A DNA stretch of 64,000 nt from positions 2,852,001 to 2,916,000 of the forward strand of contig NZ_CP025197.1 of assembly GCF_002844395.1 (NCBI RefSeq), written 5' to 3'. Positions 26,833 through 36,913 of the stretch are shown one piece after another. How positions within the stretch are numbered: position 1 is the stretch's first letter; the number at the start of each line of letters is the position of its first letter. The DNA comes from Acetivibrio saccincola (GTDB lineage Bacteria; Bacillota; Clostridia; Acetivibrionales; Acetivibrionaceae). A model generated the notes under the pieces. The model saw only the letters and a program-made list of their open reading frames with translations, was not told where the DNA came from and ran no database searches. A program made the translations under genes and the position numbers.

Positions 26833-28890
26833 ATGAAACAAAAGGCAACAGTACTTTTGGCAATCATAATGTGTATGACAATTTTAGTTATGCCAAATGT
26901 ACAAGCACGTACTGTAACATCAAATGAAATAGGCACACACGGGGGATATGACTTTGAATTTTGGGTAGATTCCGGTTCAGGGTCTATGACTTTAAAAGAC
27001 GGCGGGGCTTTTAGCTGTCAGTGGAGTAATATAAACAATATATTATTCCGTAAAGGCCGCAAATTTGACCAAACCAAGACACATCAACAACTTGGTAATA
27101 TTGTGGTGGAATACGCAGCTGACTACCGTCCAAATGGAAACTCATACCTATGTATCTACGGTTGGACAGTTGATCCCCTGGTAGAGTACTATATCATTGA
27201 AAGCTGGGGCAACTGGCGTCCTCCGGGAGCACAGTCAAAGGGTATGATTACAGTGGACGGCGGTACATACGACATTTATGAGACTACAAGGGTTAACCAG
27301 CCTTCCATTATAGGTACTGCAACTTTCCAACAGTATTGGAGTGTTAGAACATCTAAAAAAACAAGCGGTACTGTATCTGTAAGCCAGCACTTCAGAGCTT
27401 GGGAAAGCATGGGCATGAAAATGGGTAAAATGTATGAAGTTGCTACTACAGTAGAGGGATACCAGAGCAGCGGTTCTGCAGACGTTTATAAAAACGTAAT
27501 TACCATTGGTGGAAGTATACCTAACGACCCAATAGACCCAGTGGAACCAGGAGGACCAGGTGGTTCTACAATGCCGGAGAATAACGGTCCTAACTCAAGA
27601 GACGCTTTCTCAATAATTGAAGCAGAAGAATACAACGCTTACAGTTCTTCAAGCATGGAAATTATAGGAACTGGCAATGGGGAAGGTATAGGCTATATAG
27701 AAAGCGGAAACACACTTACATTTAAAAACATAAACTTTGGCAGCGGTGCAAGCAAATTTACTGCATATGTTGCATCTGATGTGGAAAATCCTACAACAAT
27801 TGATATAAGAATAGGAAGTTCAACAGGAACACGCATAGGTTCTTTACAAGTGGGTTCTACAGGTGGTTGGAATGACTATACAGAGCTTTCTACAAACATA
27901 ACTTCTGTTACAGGGGTAAATGATGTTGTATTGGTATTTTCAGGTCCTGTAAATATTGACTGGTTTACATTTACAAAAGGAGGCGGAAGTGATCCGGTAC
28001 CTACCCAGCAGCCTGGAATTAAATTTGGTGATTTAAACGGAGACGGAATAATTAACTCTATGGACGCATCAATTCTTAACAGATACATACTGGAAGTTTC
28101 AACTTCTATACCAAATATTAATGCTGCTGACTTAAACGGGGACGGAATAATTAACTCTATGGACGTTACACTGCTAGGTAGATATATATTAGAAGTTATT
28201 GATAGATTTCCTGCAGAGGATATAATGCCATCACCATCACCATCACCTTTACCAAAACCAACTGTAAATCCTAACAGTAAACTTGTAGCATTAACATTTG
28301 ATGACGGACCGGACAATCAACTAACAGCACGTGTATTAGACAAACTTGACTATTATAATGTGCCGGCAACTTTCTTTATGATAGGTCAGAAAATCAACGG
28401 TTCAACTGCTGCAATTGTTAAAAGAGTAGTTGATTCAGGACACGAAATAGGAAACCACTCATGGGGTTATGAAAGCTTAAATAATAAATCAGTAAATGAA
28501 ATAAGGAAGTCTGTAGAGGATACAAATGCAGTAATCATGCAGTATGCAGGGGTAAAACCTAACTTCTTCCGTCCACCAAACCTTGCAACAAGCCCTACAA
28601 TGTTCCAAGCTATTGATTTAGTATTTGCAGGCGGTATTACGGCAAATGACTGGGATCAATCAACAACTGCCCAACAAAGAGCAAGCATGATACTAAACAG
28701 CGTAAGGGACGGTTCAATAATTCTTCTACATGACGTTCAGCCTTTACCACATCCTACACCTGAAGCTCTTGACATAATTATTCCTGAGTTAAAACGTCAG
28801 GGCTACGAATTTGTAACATTAACTGATTTGTTCAGGTTAAAAGGAGTACCTATTACACCTACTAACAGAATGTATAATTCAGTACCTTAA
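26833..28890 (+). CDS. xynA: Cellulosomal bifunctional xylanase/acetylxylan esterase (GH11-CBM6-Doc-CE4)
   Basis: 685 aa with the module order of C. thermocellum XynA. Signal peptide 1-25. GH11 jelly-roll at about 28-227: nucleophile Glu118 ([12 protein letters not shown]) and acid/base Glu208 ([10 protein letters not shown]). CBM6 at about 258-382, binding xylan or cellulose. Type I dockerin at about 396-462 with near-identical repeats ([12 protein letters not shown] twice), so it is a cellulosome subunit. [10 protein letters not shown] linker leads to a CE4 NodB-type deacetylase at about 482-675: TFDDGP (Asp490, Asp491) and HEIGNH (His537, His542) are the metal and catalytic motifs, RPP the third. 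One protein thus cuts the xylan backbone and removes its acetyl groups. RBS aggaggg. It faces away from the SLH xylanase, suggesting shared control. Confidence 0.95.
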   Translation: MKQKATVLLAIIMCMTILVMPNVQARTVTSNEIGTHGGYDFEFWVDSGSGSMTLKDGGAFSCQWSNINNILFRKGRKFDQTKTHQQLGNIVVEYAADYRPNGNSYLCIYGWTVDPLVEYYIIESWGNWRPPGAQSKGMITVDGGTYDIYETTRVNQPSIIGTATFQQYWSVRTSKKTSGTVSVSQHFRAWESMGMKMGKMYEVATTVEGYQSSGSADVYKNVITIGGSIPNDPIDPVEPGGPGGSTMPENNGPNSRDAFSIIEAEEYNAYSSSSMEIIGTGNGEGIGYIESGNTLTFKNINFGSGASKFTAYVASDVENPTTIDIRIGSSTGTRIGSLQVGSTGGWNDYTELSTNITSVTGVNDVVLVFSGPVNIDWFTFTKGGGSDPVPTQQPGIKFGDLNGDGIINSMDASILNRYILEVSTSIPNINAADLNGDGIINSMDVTLLGRYILEVIDRFPAEDIMPSPSPSPLPKPTVNPNSKLVALTFDDGPDNQLTARVLDKLDYYNVPATFFMIGQKINGSTAAIVKRVVDSGHEIGNHSWGYESLNNKSVNEIRKSVEDTNAVIMQYAGVKPNFFRPPNLATSPTMFQAIDLVFAGGITANDWDQSTTAQQRASMILNSVRDGSIILLHDVQPLPHPTPEALDIIIPELKRQGYEFVTLTDLFRLKGVPITPTNRMYNSVP

Positions 28891-28907
28891 GCTGTTTGTT
28901 AATTTCA

Positions 28908-29004
28908 AACCTCTATATGGCAGGAAATTTTATAGAGGTTCTCCCCTAAAAATTAACTTTAAAATTTTAATCCCCCTTATAAAAATATTTTTATAAGGGG
29001 GAAT
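28908..29004 (+). terminator. Two tandem hairpins after xynA, the second a terminator
   Basis: First hairpin: AACCTCTATA (28908-28917) with TATAGAGGTT (28931-28940). Second: CCCCCTTATAAAAATATTTTTATAAGGGGG (28972-29001), a perfect 30-base palindrome followed by seven T. Confidence 0.88.
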
Positions 29005-29130
29005 TTTTTTAAAACTTTTTTATAGCATTTTTTATAATATTTTCTTAAACAATACCCAATTCAAACAAAAACGGCAGGAATCAAGTACAGTACAGGTTCA
29101 TCATATAATTTAAGTTTATCAATCTTATTA

Positions 29131-29958
29131 TTAATTTTGCTCCGGTCTGGTTTTATAAATAATTGCTGTGCCAATTATAAGTACAAATACGGATAATACC
29201 AGATACAGCGTACCGTTTAGTGAAAATTGAGGGAATTTAGAAGCCATTACTGCATAAGAATTCACCCCGACATGCAGGGCAACAGGTGCCCAAATTGAAC
29301 CTGTCCAAAGGTATATATATGCCAAAAACAAGCCTAATAAAAAAGCATAAGTTCCTTGAACAGGGTCAAGATGTAAAAATCCAAACAAAAAGGCTTGTAT
29401 GCCTATGGCTTTCGTTATACTGACATTCTTTCTTAGTTCATTGAAAATAAACCCTCTAAAAATAACCTCCTCTAAAAAAGGATACAGTATTCCTGTACTT
29501 AATAACAATAAAATTACATTATTAGAAGAAAGTATACTTTCAATTAGGGTGTTGTATTTTATAAAAGTATGTTCTAAATCAACATTATGCCTAATATAAT
29601 TTAATAAAAAATCCACAACTATATTTGCAGCCACTCCGGTAAAAACCAAAACAAAAATCTTATAAAAAGGTATTTTTAAAAAACCACCTTCTTTATATAT
29701 GTTTTTCTTTTTTAGTCTAAATATTGTAAAATACCCTATAGTAGAAAGAATGAAAGAAACAATATAAATAGCAGGTGTATACTGGGAAATAAATTTTTCC
29801 ACTTGTGTTTGAATATAAATAATGTCTGCAAAGCCTATTTCCTTTGCATTTAAAATAAAAAACACAAACATTGCAATATACGAAGCAAAAAACTGACTTA
29901 TTATAAATACCAGTAAATATAATAATATATTGCCAACCATTTCAAACTTTTTACTCAT
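29131..29958 (-). CDS. CPBP-family intramembrane glutamic protease (Abi/CAAX type)
   Basis: 275 aa with about eight hydrophobic segments. The family motifs are clear: EEVIFRGFIFNELRK at about 165-179 (the catalytic Glu pair and Arg), FGFLHLDPVQG at about 192-202 (first His) and PVALHVGVNSYAV at about 225-237 (second His and Asn). Members cleave prenylated proteins in eukaryotes; in bacteria they are linked to bacteriocin self-immunity, sigma-factor release and other membrane proteolysis. The start ATG overlaps the PHP gene's end by 8 bases (ATGAGTAA), so the two are one operon. Substrate unknown. Confidence 0.9.
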   Translation of the reverse strand: MSKKFEMVGNILLYLLVFIISQFFASYIAMFVFFILNAKEIGFADIIYIQTQVEKFISQYTPAIYIVSFILSTIGYFTIFRLKKKNIYKEGGFLKIPFYKIFVLVFTGVAANIVVDFLLNYIRHNVDLEHTFIKYNTLIESILSSNNVILLLLSTGILYPFLEEVIFRGFIFNELRKNVSITKAIGIQAFLFGFLHLDPVQGTYAFLLGLFLAYIYLWTGSIWAPVALHVGVNSYAVMASKFPQFSLNGTLYLVLSVFVLIIGTAIIYKTRPEQN

Positions 29959-30829
29959 ATGACTTAACCCTTCCTTTTTTTTCTGCCAACTTTTTCATTT
30001 CTTCCAGCACTTTATACGGGACATATAAATCACCTCTGCCCGTCCCTATACTTATATGAGGTTTTAAATACCCATGAAAATCACTCCCACCAGTTGGTAC
30101 TAAATCATATTCTACAGCTAATTTCAAAAAAAGTATTGTTTCATGGGGCATGTTATCGGAATAAAACACTTCAATACCTTCTAAGCCGTATCCTTTTAAC
30201 TCTTTCAGCAATGCATTAAGCTCCTCAATTGTACGGACACCTAAATAAATAGGATGGGCTAAAACAGGTATCCCGCCACATTTTTTAATTTCTTCTATAG
30301 CTTCTTTTGGCAGTAGCTTTTCCCTTTTCACATATGCAGGTCTCCCAACAGAAATATACTTTTCAAATGCCTCACTTATATTTTTGACATATCCTTTCTT
30401 AACTAAAACACTTGCTATATGAGGTCTTCCCACAAGCTTGTCCTTAGCTTCCGCTTTTACCTCTTCTAAAGTTATATCAATACCTAATTCATTGAGTTTT
30501 TTAATAATTTTGGGGTTTCTCTCGTCCCTGCTGGCTTTAAGCCTCTCTAACAGGGAAGTTATGTTTTTATGATTTCCATCAAAAAAATACCCCAGCAAAT
30601 GCATTTCACTGTGAGGAGCAAAATCAGCACTTATTTCCACACCTGCTATAACTTCAATCCCTGCACTCTTACCTTCCTTCATAGCCTCATCAACACCATC
30701 TATTGTATCATGATCTGTTAAGGCAATTGCCGAAAGACCTGACTTTTTCGCATGCCTGACAAGCTCTGAAGGCGTCATAGTTCCGTCAGAAACAGTAGAG
30801 TGGGTATGTAAATCAATAAATTTATCCAT
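29951..30829 (-). CDS. PHP-domain phosphoesterase (TrpH/YciV type)
   Basis: 292 aa. The PHP metal-binding motifs are complete: DLHTHSTVSDG at about 6-16, ALTDHDTIDG at about 36-45, GVEISADF near 63, HLLGYFF near 78, GGIPVLAHP near 190 and GGSDFHG near 246. The length and the insertion are those of the YciV/RNase AM group, which hydrolyse 3',5'-nucleoside bisphosphates and take 5' nucleotides from RNA. Exact activity here is inferred from the family. RBS aagggag before ATG at 30829. It is translationally coupled to the CPBP protease downstream. Confidence 0.9.
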   Translation of the reverse strand: MDKFIDLHTHSTVSDGTMTPSELVRHAKKSGLSAIALTDHDTIDGVDEAMKEGKSAGIEVIAGVEISADFAPHSEMHLLGYFFDGNHKNITSLLERLKASRDERNPKIIKKLNELGIDITLEEVKAEAKDKLVGRPHIASVLVKKGYVKNISEAFEKYISVGRPAYVKREKLLPKEAIEEIKKCGGIPVLAHPIYLGVRTIEELNALLKELKGYGLEGIEVFYSDNMPHETILFLKLAVEYDLVPTGGSDFHGYLKPHISIGTGRGDLYVPYKVLEEMKKLAEKKGRVKSYE

Positions 30830-30972
30830 AATGCTTTTCTCCCTTAATTTTTATGCTTCATTTTTATTTTTTCATAATATTTTCATAAATATAATATAAA
30901 TGATATCCTTACTATTATACATGAAATACAGGCTTTTTTAAATAAAAATATAAAATATTATTTCCCACATCC

Positions 30973-31001
30973 TTCCACACTAATGCTTATGGTGTTATAA
31001 T
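30973..31001 (+). promoter_or_regulatory. Possible promoter of the Cys-rich small protein
   Basis: TATAAT at 30996-31001 with a weak -35 (TTCCAC, 30973-30978) 17 bases upstream. It would start transcription just before the structured leader. Confidence 0.45.
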
Positions 31002-31020
31002 ATACTTGTCATCAAATAAA

Positions 31021-31080
31021 GCCTATGGTGAAATAATGGTAGATATTATGTCTTTTGCATCTAAAGACAACACCTAGGGG
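31021..31080 (+). promoter_or_regulatory. Structured leader RNA, type unknown
   Basis: An outer stem, CCTAtGGTG (31022-31030) with CACCTAGG (31071-31078), encloses a perfect inner hairpin GTCTTT-tgcatct-AAAGAC (31050-31068). The ribosome site taggaggag follows 15-20 bases later, so folding could affect translation. It matches no riboswitch I recognise. Confidence 0.4.
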
Positions 31081-31105
31081 GTACTATAGTTAGGAGGAGA
31101 ATGCT

Positions 31106-31426
31106 TTGGACTCAAAAAGATGCTGCAGTAACTGCTTAAAAGGAACTTTTATCAACATAAACGGTGATATTCTATGCATTGAAAAAGGAGTTGTTTCCCC
31201 TGATTACGTTTGTTCAAAACACAGATATCTGCCTTCTCTTAAGTCTTTAAAAAGAAAAATTAACACCTGCAAAGACTGTGAACATTTTATTATGTTAGAT
31301 ACCAACAAAAATATTGAAGACAGGTGTATGGGCATATGTCAGTTGTTTACAGTCAGAAAGTATAACGGAAGAAAGAAAAAGACCTGTTCTAAATTTGTAA
31401 AACGTACAAGTAAGGAAGTTTCTTGA
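31106..31426 (+). CDS. Small Cys-rich, probably zinc-binding protein
   Basis: 106 aa with eleven Cys, arranged in pairs: CCSNC at about 6-10, single Cys near 26 and 37, CKDC near 56-59, then CMGIC near 74-78 and Cys near 94. This suggests two zinc-ribbon-like sites. It is strongly basic (many Lys/Arg, tail RKKKTCSKFVKRTSK), compatible with RNA or DNA binding. The start is TTG at 31106, with taggagga nine bases upstream; the nearby ATG at 31101 is out of frame and would give only 12 codons. Similar small Cys-rich proteins occur in clostridial genomes without an assigned function. It stands alone with its own leader. Confidence 0.65.
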   Translation: MDSKRCCSNCLKGTFININGDILCIEKGVVSPDYVCSKHRYLPSLKSLKRKINTCKDCEHFIMLDTNKNIEDRCMGICQLFTVRKYNGRKKKTCSKFVKRTSKEVS

Positions 31427-31560
31427 ATTTATTTTTTTCTATTAATTATATTCTTATATTACCGATAAATATTACCGGTAGAGATTTTGACATAAGTTAA
31501 ATGAGCGCCTGTAATTATATGCTGTGAAAAAGAGTGATATGTTTAAAAAGGGTGATATAT

Positions 31561-32250
31561 TTGAAAGTAAGTGATATATTTTACCAAAAACTAAATGAAA
31601 TTCAAAGCAGGGTACCAATAAAAATAGCCGGCACACATACACGTGAAAATACCTTTCAGGACGTCCTAAATTCTGCTTTAAATAAGAATATTAATGATAG
31701 TGATACTTACATCAGTATAGATACATTAAACCCAAATAACACTATTTTAGGCGCTGTAGATAAAGAGGGCAATGACAGGACCCATGATGTCAAGCGTGCA
31801 AGAGCAGCCCTTGCAAATAGCAGGGCTTATATTCCAACTGACAGAAATGAACTTATGGAAATGATTAATAGAAATATAGAAATTGCTTCACAAAAATTCG
31901 GGGTGGATCCTAATCTTATAAGAGCAGTTATGAAACAGGAATCAAACTTTAACCCCACTGTAATTTCACGTTCAGGTGCCCAGGGGCTGATGCAGTTAAT
32001 GCCTGGCACGGCAGATTGGTTAGGGGTAACGGATCCTTTCGATATTGCCCAAAATATAGAAGGAGGAGTAAAATATCTTAGGGATCAGCTAAATAATTTT
32101 GAAGGGGATATAAAACTTGCCCTTGCTGCGTATAACGCAGGTCCAGGCAATGTTATAAAATACAATGGTATTCCTCCTTTTAGTGAAACACAAAACTATG
32201 TAGTAAAGGTTTTAGAGTATTACACAATGTATTCTAACTTAGGGCAGTAA
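31561..32250 (+). CDS. Lytic transglycosylase, SLT domain
   Basis: About 229 aa. The N-terminal 95 residues are low in recognisable features; the SLT/goose-lysozyme-like domain occupies about 100-225: [15 protein letters not shown] (catalytic Glu in KQES), then [19 protein letters not shown] and [13 protein letters not shown]. It cleaves the MurNAc-GlcNAc bond to leave anhydro-muramic ends. No signal peptide is visible, as in several short Firmicute SLT proteins that use other export routes or act in spores. The frame is open from 31534; TTG at 31561 with aaaaggg seven to eight bases upstream is the best start. Three copies of a gtgatatnttt motif surround the start (31534, 31552, 31571). Confidence 0.87.
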   Translation: MKVSDIFYQKLNEIQSRVPIKIAGTHTRENTFQDVLNSALNKNINDSDTYISIDTLNPNNTILGAVDKEGNDRTHDVKRARAALANSRAYIPTDRNELMEMINRNIEIASQKFGVDPNLIRAVMKQESNFNPTVISRSGAQGLMQLMPGTADWLGVTDPFDIAQNIEGGVKYLRDQLNNFEGDIKLALAAYNAGPGNVIKYNGIPPFSETQNYVVKVLEYYTMYSNLGQ

Positions 32251-32285
32251 ACTTTCATTTTAAAATTTTAATTTTAGGTATTATA

Positions 32286-32336
32286 TAAAAATACCAGGTT
32301 AAGTTGATTTTTATCCCACTTATACCTGGTATTTTT
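32286..32336 (+). terminator. Terminator after the lytic transglycosylase gene
   Basis: AAAATACCAGGT (about 32287-32299) pairs with ACCTGGTATTTT (about 32324-32335), extended by TAAG/CTTA with a bulge, then a T run. Confidence 0.85.
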
Positions 32337-32395
32337 TGTTTTTGCGTGTGGTTTTTTATGGTATTTGTCTATGGTTTTTATATGCCGTTTACAAA

Positions 32396-32490
32396 ATATC
32401 CACTGATTAATCCACAATATCCACATAGTTATCCACATCTAAAACCACTTAAAACAACGGCATTCCAGTATTATTTCCACAATATTCACA
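32396..32490 (+). other. Cluster of DnaA-box-like motifs between convergent genes
   Basis: Four same-direction 9-mers in 42 bp: ATATCCACT (32396), TAATCCACA (32408), ATATCCACA (32417) and a perfect TTATCCACA (32429); then ATTTCCACA (32473) and ATATTCACA (32482). A further perfect TTATCCACA lies at 32815 and TGTGAATAA at 32776. The gap runs from 32251 to 32829, contains no gene, and sits between convergent genes, so no promoter is expected there. No dnaA is in the window. Confidence 0.5.
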
Positions 32491-32829
32491 TATTAAATTT
32501 CAACAGCATTCGTCATATTAACAAAATTTATTAATAGGACTTTTGTATTATTTTTCTTTATGTTTTTTTACGTAAACAACATTATTTTTTCTGTTTACCT
32601 GATAAAATGTATAAAAAAAAGCCTTGGTATTAAAGGCTTTGGCTATATTTCTTTTATTTACATGTATTTAAAAGGAAAGTTAGTATGTTTTAGATATAAT
32701 ACAAAAGTACCAGTTTTATTTTCTGATATTTCTCCACATATTTTTTATCCATATAAAAAAAATAATTATTTAATATGTGAATAACTAAATATTTCCCATG
32801 GATAATTTAAAAAGTTATCCACAGGACTT

Positions 32830-33849
32830 TTATTTTTCCCCAAGTTTCAATGCGGGAACGGCATTTAGGTACAAATCTGATACTTTGCCTTTTATCATAC
32901 GGTAATAAGCAGAAGAAGCTATCATTGCCGCATTGTCTGTGCAAAGTATAGGGCTTGGGTAATAAGCTTTAAAATCATTGTTTAAAGACGCCCTTATAAA
33001 TTCACTCCTTAAACAGGAATTAGCTGCAACCCCTCCTGCAAGTGCCACTTTAGATACACCCTTTAACTTTGCAGCAGTAATAAGATTATTAATAAGAACT
33101 TCCACTACTGCCCATTGAAAACTTGCACACACATCCTCAACTTTATAGCCCTCACCCTTTTGGGTCTGCACATTTATATAGTTTAACACTGCAGTTTTTA
33201 TCCCGCTGAAACTAAAATCCAAACATCCCTTTTCAAAATACACCCTTGGAAAATTTATTGCTTCAGCATTACCGTCCTTTGCAGCTTTGTCTATTAAGGG
33301 ACCTCCGGGATATCCCATACCAAGAGCCCTTGCCACTTTGTCAAAAGCTTCCCCTGCCGCATCGTCCCTTGTCCTTCCTAAAATTTCATATTCTCCATAG
33401 TCTTTAACATATACAATGTGGCTGTGTCCTCCTGAAACAACAAGGCAGACAAAGGGAGGCTCCAAATCTTTATGCTGGATGTAATTGGCTGCAATATGCC
33501 CTTCAATATGGTTCACTGCAATGAGAGGCTTGTCAATTGTAAAGGCAAGAGCCTTTGCAGCAGAAACACCTACTAAAAGTGCCCCCACAAGACCAGGACC
33601 GTATGTTACGGCTATTGCGTCCAGCTCCTCCAATCTCATCCCTGCTTCTTCCACCGCCTGGTCAATAACAGGTATAATAAGTTCCACATGCTTTCTTGAA
33701 GCAATCTCCGGAACCACACCCCCATACTTTATATGTAAGTCCACCTGGGATGAAATGACGTTACTGACAACCTCACGACCGTTTTTCACAATGGAAGCGG
33801 ATGTCTCATCACAGCTTGTTTCTATCCCCAGAATAAAAATATCCTTCAT
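32830..33849 (-). CDS. tsaD: tRNA N6-adenosine threonylcarbamoyltransferase
   Basis: 339 aa, the normal TsaD length. Motifs: [12 protein letters not shown] at about 7-18, the metal-binding histidines in [11 protein letters not shown] at about 110-120, [10 protein letters not shown] near 136, [16 protein letters not shown] near 163, and [13 protein letters not shown] near 270. With TsaB, C and E (not in this window) it makes t6A37 in tRNAs reading ANN codons. The start ATG follows agcaggtgttata. Its upstream region carries three copies of acttaaataatat (33867, 33885, 33911). Monocistronic, with DnaA-box-like motifs just past its 3' end. Confidence 0.97.
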   Translation of the reverse strand: MKDIFILGIETSCDETSASIVKNGREVVSNVISSQVDLHIKYGGVVPEIASRKHVELIIPVIDQAVEEAGMRLEELDAIAVTYGPGLVGALLVGVSAAKALAFTIDKPLIAVNHIEGHIAANYIQHKDLEPPFVCLVVSGGHSHIVYVKDYGEYEILGRTRDDAAGEAFDKVARALGMGYPGGPLIDKAAKDGNAEAINFPRVYFEKGCLDFSFSGIKTAVLNYINVQTQKGEGYKVEDVCASFQWAVVEVLINNLITAAKLKGVSKVALAGGVAANSCLRSEFIRASLNNDFKAYYPSPILCTDNAAMIASSAYYRMIKGKVSDLYLNAVPALKLGEK

Positions 33850-34002
33850 TATAACACCTGCTTATCACTTAAATAATATGCTTTACTTAAATAATATTCC
33901 TGGATAATATACTTAAATAATATAACTAAAATATTATACCAGCTTATCTTTAATAATATGCCTAAATATACTTGATTATTTTTTAATATTACACCTCAAT
34001 AA

Positions 34003-34803
34003 CTATTTAAAAAATATTTTTGTAATAAACTGATCTATTAATACCAAAACTCCTAAAGTATAAACATAGTAGGAAAATACCTTTAAACTGGCCTTTGTAA
34101 ATATTTTAAGCATGAATTTAATTGCCAGGTAGCCTGATATACCCGCTGCCAGCATTCCGGCTATAAGCGGAAAAAATTCCACTCCCAAGCCGCTTCCGTC
34201 TTTTATTACATCTATAGCTTCTATAGCTGCAGGTCCTAAAATTGCCGGAATTGACATAAGGAATGAAAATTTTAAAGCAAATTCCCTGTTTAAGCCTCTG
34301 AATAATGCCCCTCCGGTGGTTGAGCCGGATCTTGACACTGCAGGAAGCATGGCAATTACCTGTGCACACCCCACAAACAATGCATCCAAAAAACTTGTTT
34401 CTTCAAGCCTTTTATTCTTATTTTCCTTTTTACTCATATACTCTGCCAACCAAAGAACAGTCCCGGTTATTAAAAAACCAAATCCGACAGTTACTCCTGT
34501 TTCCAAAAAGCTTTTTAACAAATCTTTAAATATAAATCCCACAATCCCCATGGGTATGGTTGCCACAATTACCAATAAAGTTAATTTGCCTGTAGGCTTT
34601 TTTATCATTTCCAAAACATCTTTCCACAAAACTGATACTACCGCTACAAGGGTAGCTATATGAACAGCTATACTAAATGTTACAGTACCTTCAGTAATTC
34701 CAAAAAGTTTGTTAAAAAGCACAAGATGTCCTGAACTGCTTATTGGTAAAAACTCTGTAAGTCCCTGGATAATTCCCAACACTATTACTTCAATTATTCC
34801 CAT
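34003..34803 (-). CDS. uppP: Undecaprenyl-diphosphatase
   Basis: 266 aa membrane protein of the BacA/UppP family. Both active-site motifs are present: GLTEFLPISSSGHLVLF at about 15-31 and PAVSRSGSTTGGALFRG at about 153-169. There are seven to eight hydrophobic helices. It dephosphorylates undecaprenyl diphosphate to recycle the lipid carrier of wall polymers, and confers tolerance to bacitracin. RBS aaaggggcg lies upstream of ATG at 34803. Stands alone on the minus strand between tsaD and lonB. Confidence 0.96.
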   Translation of the reverse strand: MGIIEVIVLGIIQGLTEFLPISSSGHLVLFNKLFGITEGTVTFSIAVHIATLVAVVSVLWKDVLEMIKKPTGKLTLLVIVATIPMGIVGFIFKDLLKSFLETGVTVGFGFLITGTVLWLAEYMSKKENKNKRLEETSFLDALFVGCAQVIAMLPAVSRSGSTTGGALFRGLNREFALKFSFLMSIPAILGPAAIEAIDVIKDGSGLGVEFFPLIAGMLAAGISGYLAIKFMLKIFTKASLKVFSYYVYTLGVLVLIDQFITKIFFK

Positions 34804-34943
34804 TTGTTTTTTTTCGCCCCTTTAAATTAAATACATACAATAAATATCTTATAATTAAAATACTCTTTTGTAAATATTAATATGAGTATTTTCTTTTTTG
34901 AGCATTTTCTATTTGTCATATAAATTGTTTTTCATAAAGGTAT

Positions 34944-36623
34944 TTATTTGGCAGGGGAGGCACTCAGGACATTTACAGAATCCCTTGGCAGTTGTATATT
35001 TTCTTCCTTTTTGTCCTCACCTTTAAATACCAGGTCAAAAACTTCAAATATATCTTCCACCGGTATCACTTCTATATCATAATCCTCAAACATTTCCTGC
35101 CAGTTTTCTTTCGAAATTAATACTTTTTTTATTCCTGCATTTTTGGCCGCTTCCACTTTAGCTACCACACCACCTACAGGTTTTACCTTACCCCTGATTG
35201 ATATTTCACCTGTCATGGCAATCTGGCTGCTTATAGGAATTTCTTTTATTGCCGAATAAATTGCAGTTGCAATGGCGATTCCTGCTGAAGGACCATCAAT
35301 AGGTATTCCTCCAGGGAAATTCAAATGTATGTCATATTCCCTAAGGTCAATATGAAGAATCCTTTTCAAAACTGTCAATACATTTTCAACAGATGCTTTG
35401 GCAGAGCTGGTTCTTCTAAGTTTTTGCCCTTTTCCGTTCATTTCTTCCTCTTCAATTATACCTGTTATTTTTACTTCACCTTTTCCGTTTAATGCTTTCA
35501 TTACAGATACTTCAATGTCAACAACCATACCAACGGAGTTTCCAAACACTGCAAGACCGTTTATGCCCCCTATCTGTTCTTCCTCCGGTACCTTTTTTTC
35601 AACACGAGGGCTATAGTGTCCAAACTCTATTACCCACTCAATATCTTTCTTCCTTATTGTATTTCTGCCTTCAACAAGGCATACTCCTCCGGCAATCTGC
35701 ACTATATTGACAGCTTCCCTGCCATTTTGGGCATACTTTGCAATCAGTGCATCTCCCCCTTCCTCCAATTCAAAATCACCTTTTTTTGCAGCATTTCTGG
35801 CAATTTCCATTATTTCACTTTGTGTGAGAGGTCTGAAATATATCTCAACACACCTGGACCTTATGGCAGGGGGTATTTCATCTGCAGTCCTGGTAGTGGC
35901 CCCAACCAGTCTAAAATCTGCCGGAAGCCCTCTTTGAAAAATTTCATGTATGTGGGAGGGAATGTTTTTATCCTCTGAACTATAATAAGCACTCTCTAAA
36001 AACACCTTTCTGTCTTCAAGCACTTTCAAAAGCTTATTCATCTGTATGGGATGAAGCTCCCCTATTTCATCTATAAACAAAATCCCGCCGTGGGCTTTGG
36101 TAACTGCACCGGGCTTTGGCTGGGGAATTCCCGCCACACCGTAGGCTCCCGCTCCCTGGTAAATAGGGTCGTGTACAGAACCTATCAACGGGTCTGCAAT
36201 CCCCCTTTCATCAAACCTCACTGTGGTAGCGTCTATTTCTACAAATTTAGCATCCCTTCTGAAAGGGGATATTTTATTTTTTTTTGCCTCTTCTAAAATA
36301 ACTCTTGCCGCTGCAGTTTTCCCTACCCCGGGCGGACCGTATATTATCACATGCTGTGGGTTTGGCCCGCACAAAGCCGCCCTTAGTGCCTTAATTCCCT
36401 GGCTCTGTCCTATTATATCTTTTAGCGCAGCAGGTCTTGTTTTTTCCGCTAAAGGTTCGGTAAGCTTTATATCCCGCATTCTTTTTAGTTTTTCCAATTC
36501 TTTTTTTGATTCTTTTTCAATTGCAATTTTGTTCCCCTGCTGTGTTTTAAATAAATTTAAAAAATATAGTCCTATTATAATGGAGAAAAAAAACTGTATA
36601 ATAAAAAGAATTGTTGTCACCAT
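34944..36623 (-). CDS. lonB: ATP-dependent protease LonB
   Basis: 559 aa, typical of the membrane-anchored sporulation-type LonB. An N-terminal TM helix (TTILFIIQFFFSIIIGLYFL) is followed by the AAA+ domain: Walker A YGPPGVGKTAAARV near 96 and Walker B GILFIDEIGELHPIQMNK near 178. The Lon protease domain follows at about 340-535: catalytic Ser in DGPSAGIAIATA and Lys in PVGGVVAKVEAAK. In Bacillus lonB lies next to lonA and clpX and is under forespore control; here it follows clpX with an ECF sigma pair between them, and no lonA is seen. Confidence 0.95.
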   Translation of the reverse strand: MVTTILFIIQFFFSIIIGLYFLNLFKTQQGNKIAIEKESKKELEKLKRMRDIKLTEPLAEKTRPAALKDIIGQSQGIKALRAALCGPNPQHVIIYGPPGVGKTAAARVILEEAKKNKISPFRRDAKFVEIDATTVRFDERGIADPLIGSVHDPIYQGAGAYGVAGIPQPKPGAVTKAHGGILFIDEIGELHPIQMNKLLKVLEDRKVFLESAYYSSEDKNIPSHIHEIFQRGLPADFRLVGATTRTADEIPPAIRSRCVEIYFRPLTQSEIMEIARNAAKKGDFELEEGGDALIAKYAQNGREAVNIVQIAGGVCLVEGRNTIRKKDIEWVIEFGHYSPRVEKKVPEEEQIGGINGLAVFGNSVGMVVDIEVSVMKALNGKGEVKITGIIEEEEMNGKGQKLRRTSSAKASVENVLTVLKRILHIDLREYDIHLNFPGGIPIDGPSAGIAIATAIYSAIKEIPISSQIAMTGEISIRGKVKPVGGVVAKVEAAKNAGIKKVLISKENWQEMFEDYDIEVIPVEDIFEVFDLVFKGEDKKEENIQLPRDSVNVLSASPAK

Positions 36624-36913
36624 TTTTTGCCCTCCCTAAGTTATAACATAATTATACTGCTTAAAATAGTATTTCTTTTACTTAGATTTTTATGCAAAAA
36701 TTAAAAAACTAAGATTGACTGGAGATAGCAAGAATGGTTGACGATCCTTTACTAATTTTAATTTCACATGACGCCAGTATAGTTATTAAGGTACCAAAGG
36801 CATTTAGTATCTTTTTAAGATTAACATCAGTCAGTACTTATTTTCTCTAATCTATGTTTTATTTTGTTCATAAACCAGCTGTAAATTCAGGTACACGATG
36901 ACCCAAAAATCTA

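Noticed and set aside
32251-32829. A replication origin at the DnaA-box-like cluster, and small ORFs there
   Set aside because: No dnaA, dnaN, gyrB or typical oriC neighbours in the window, and the ORFs lack ribosome sites. Only the motif cluster itself is reported.
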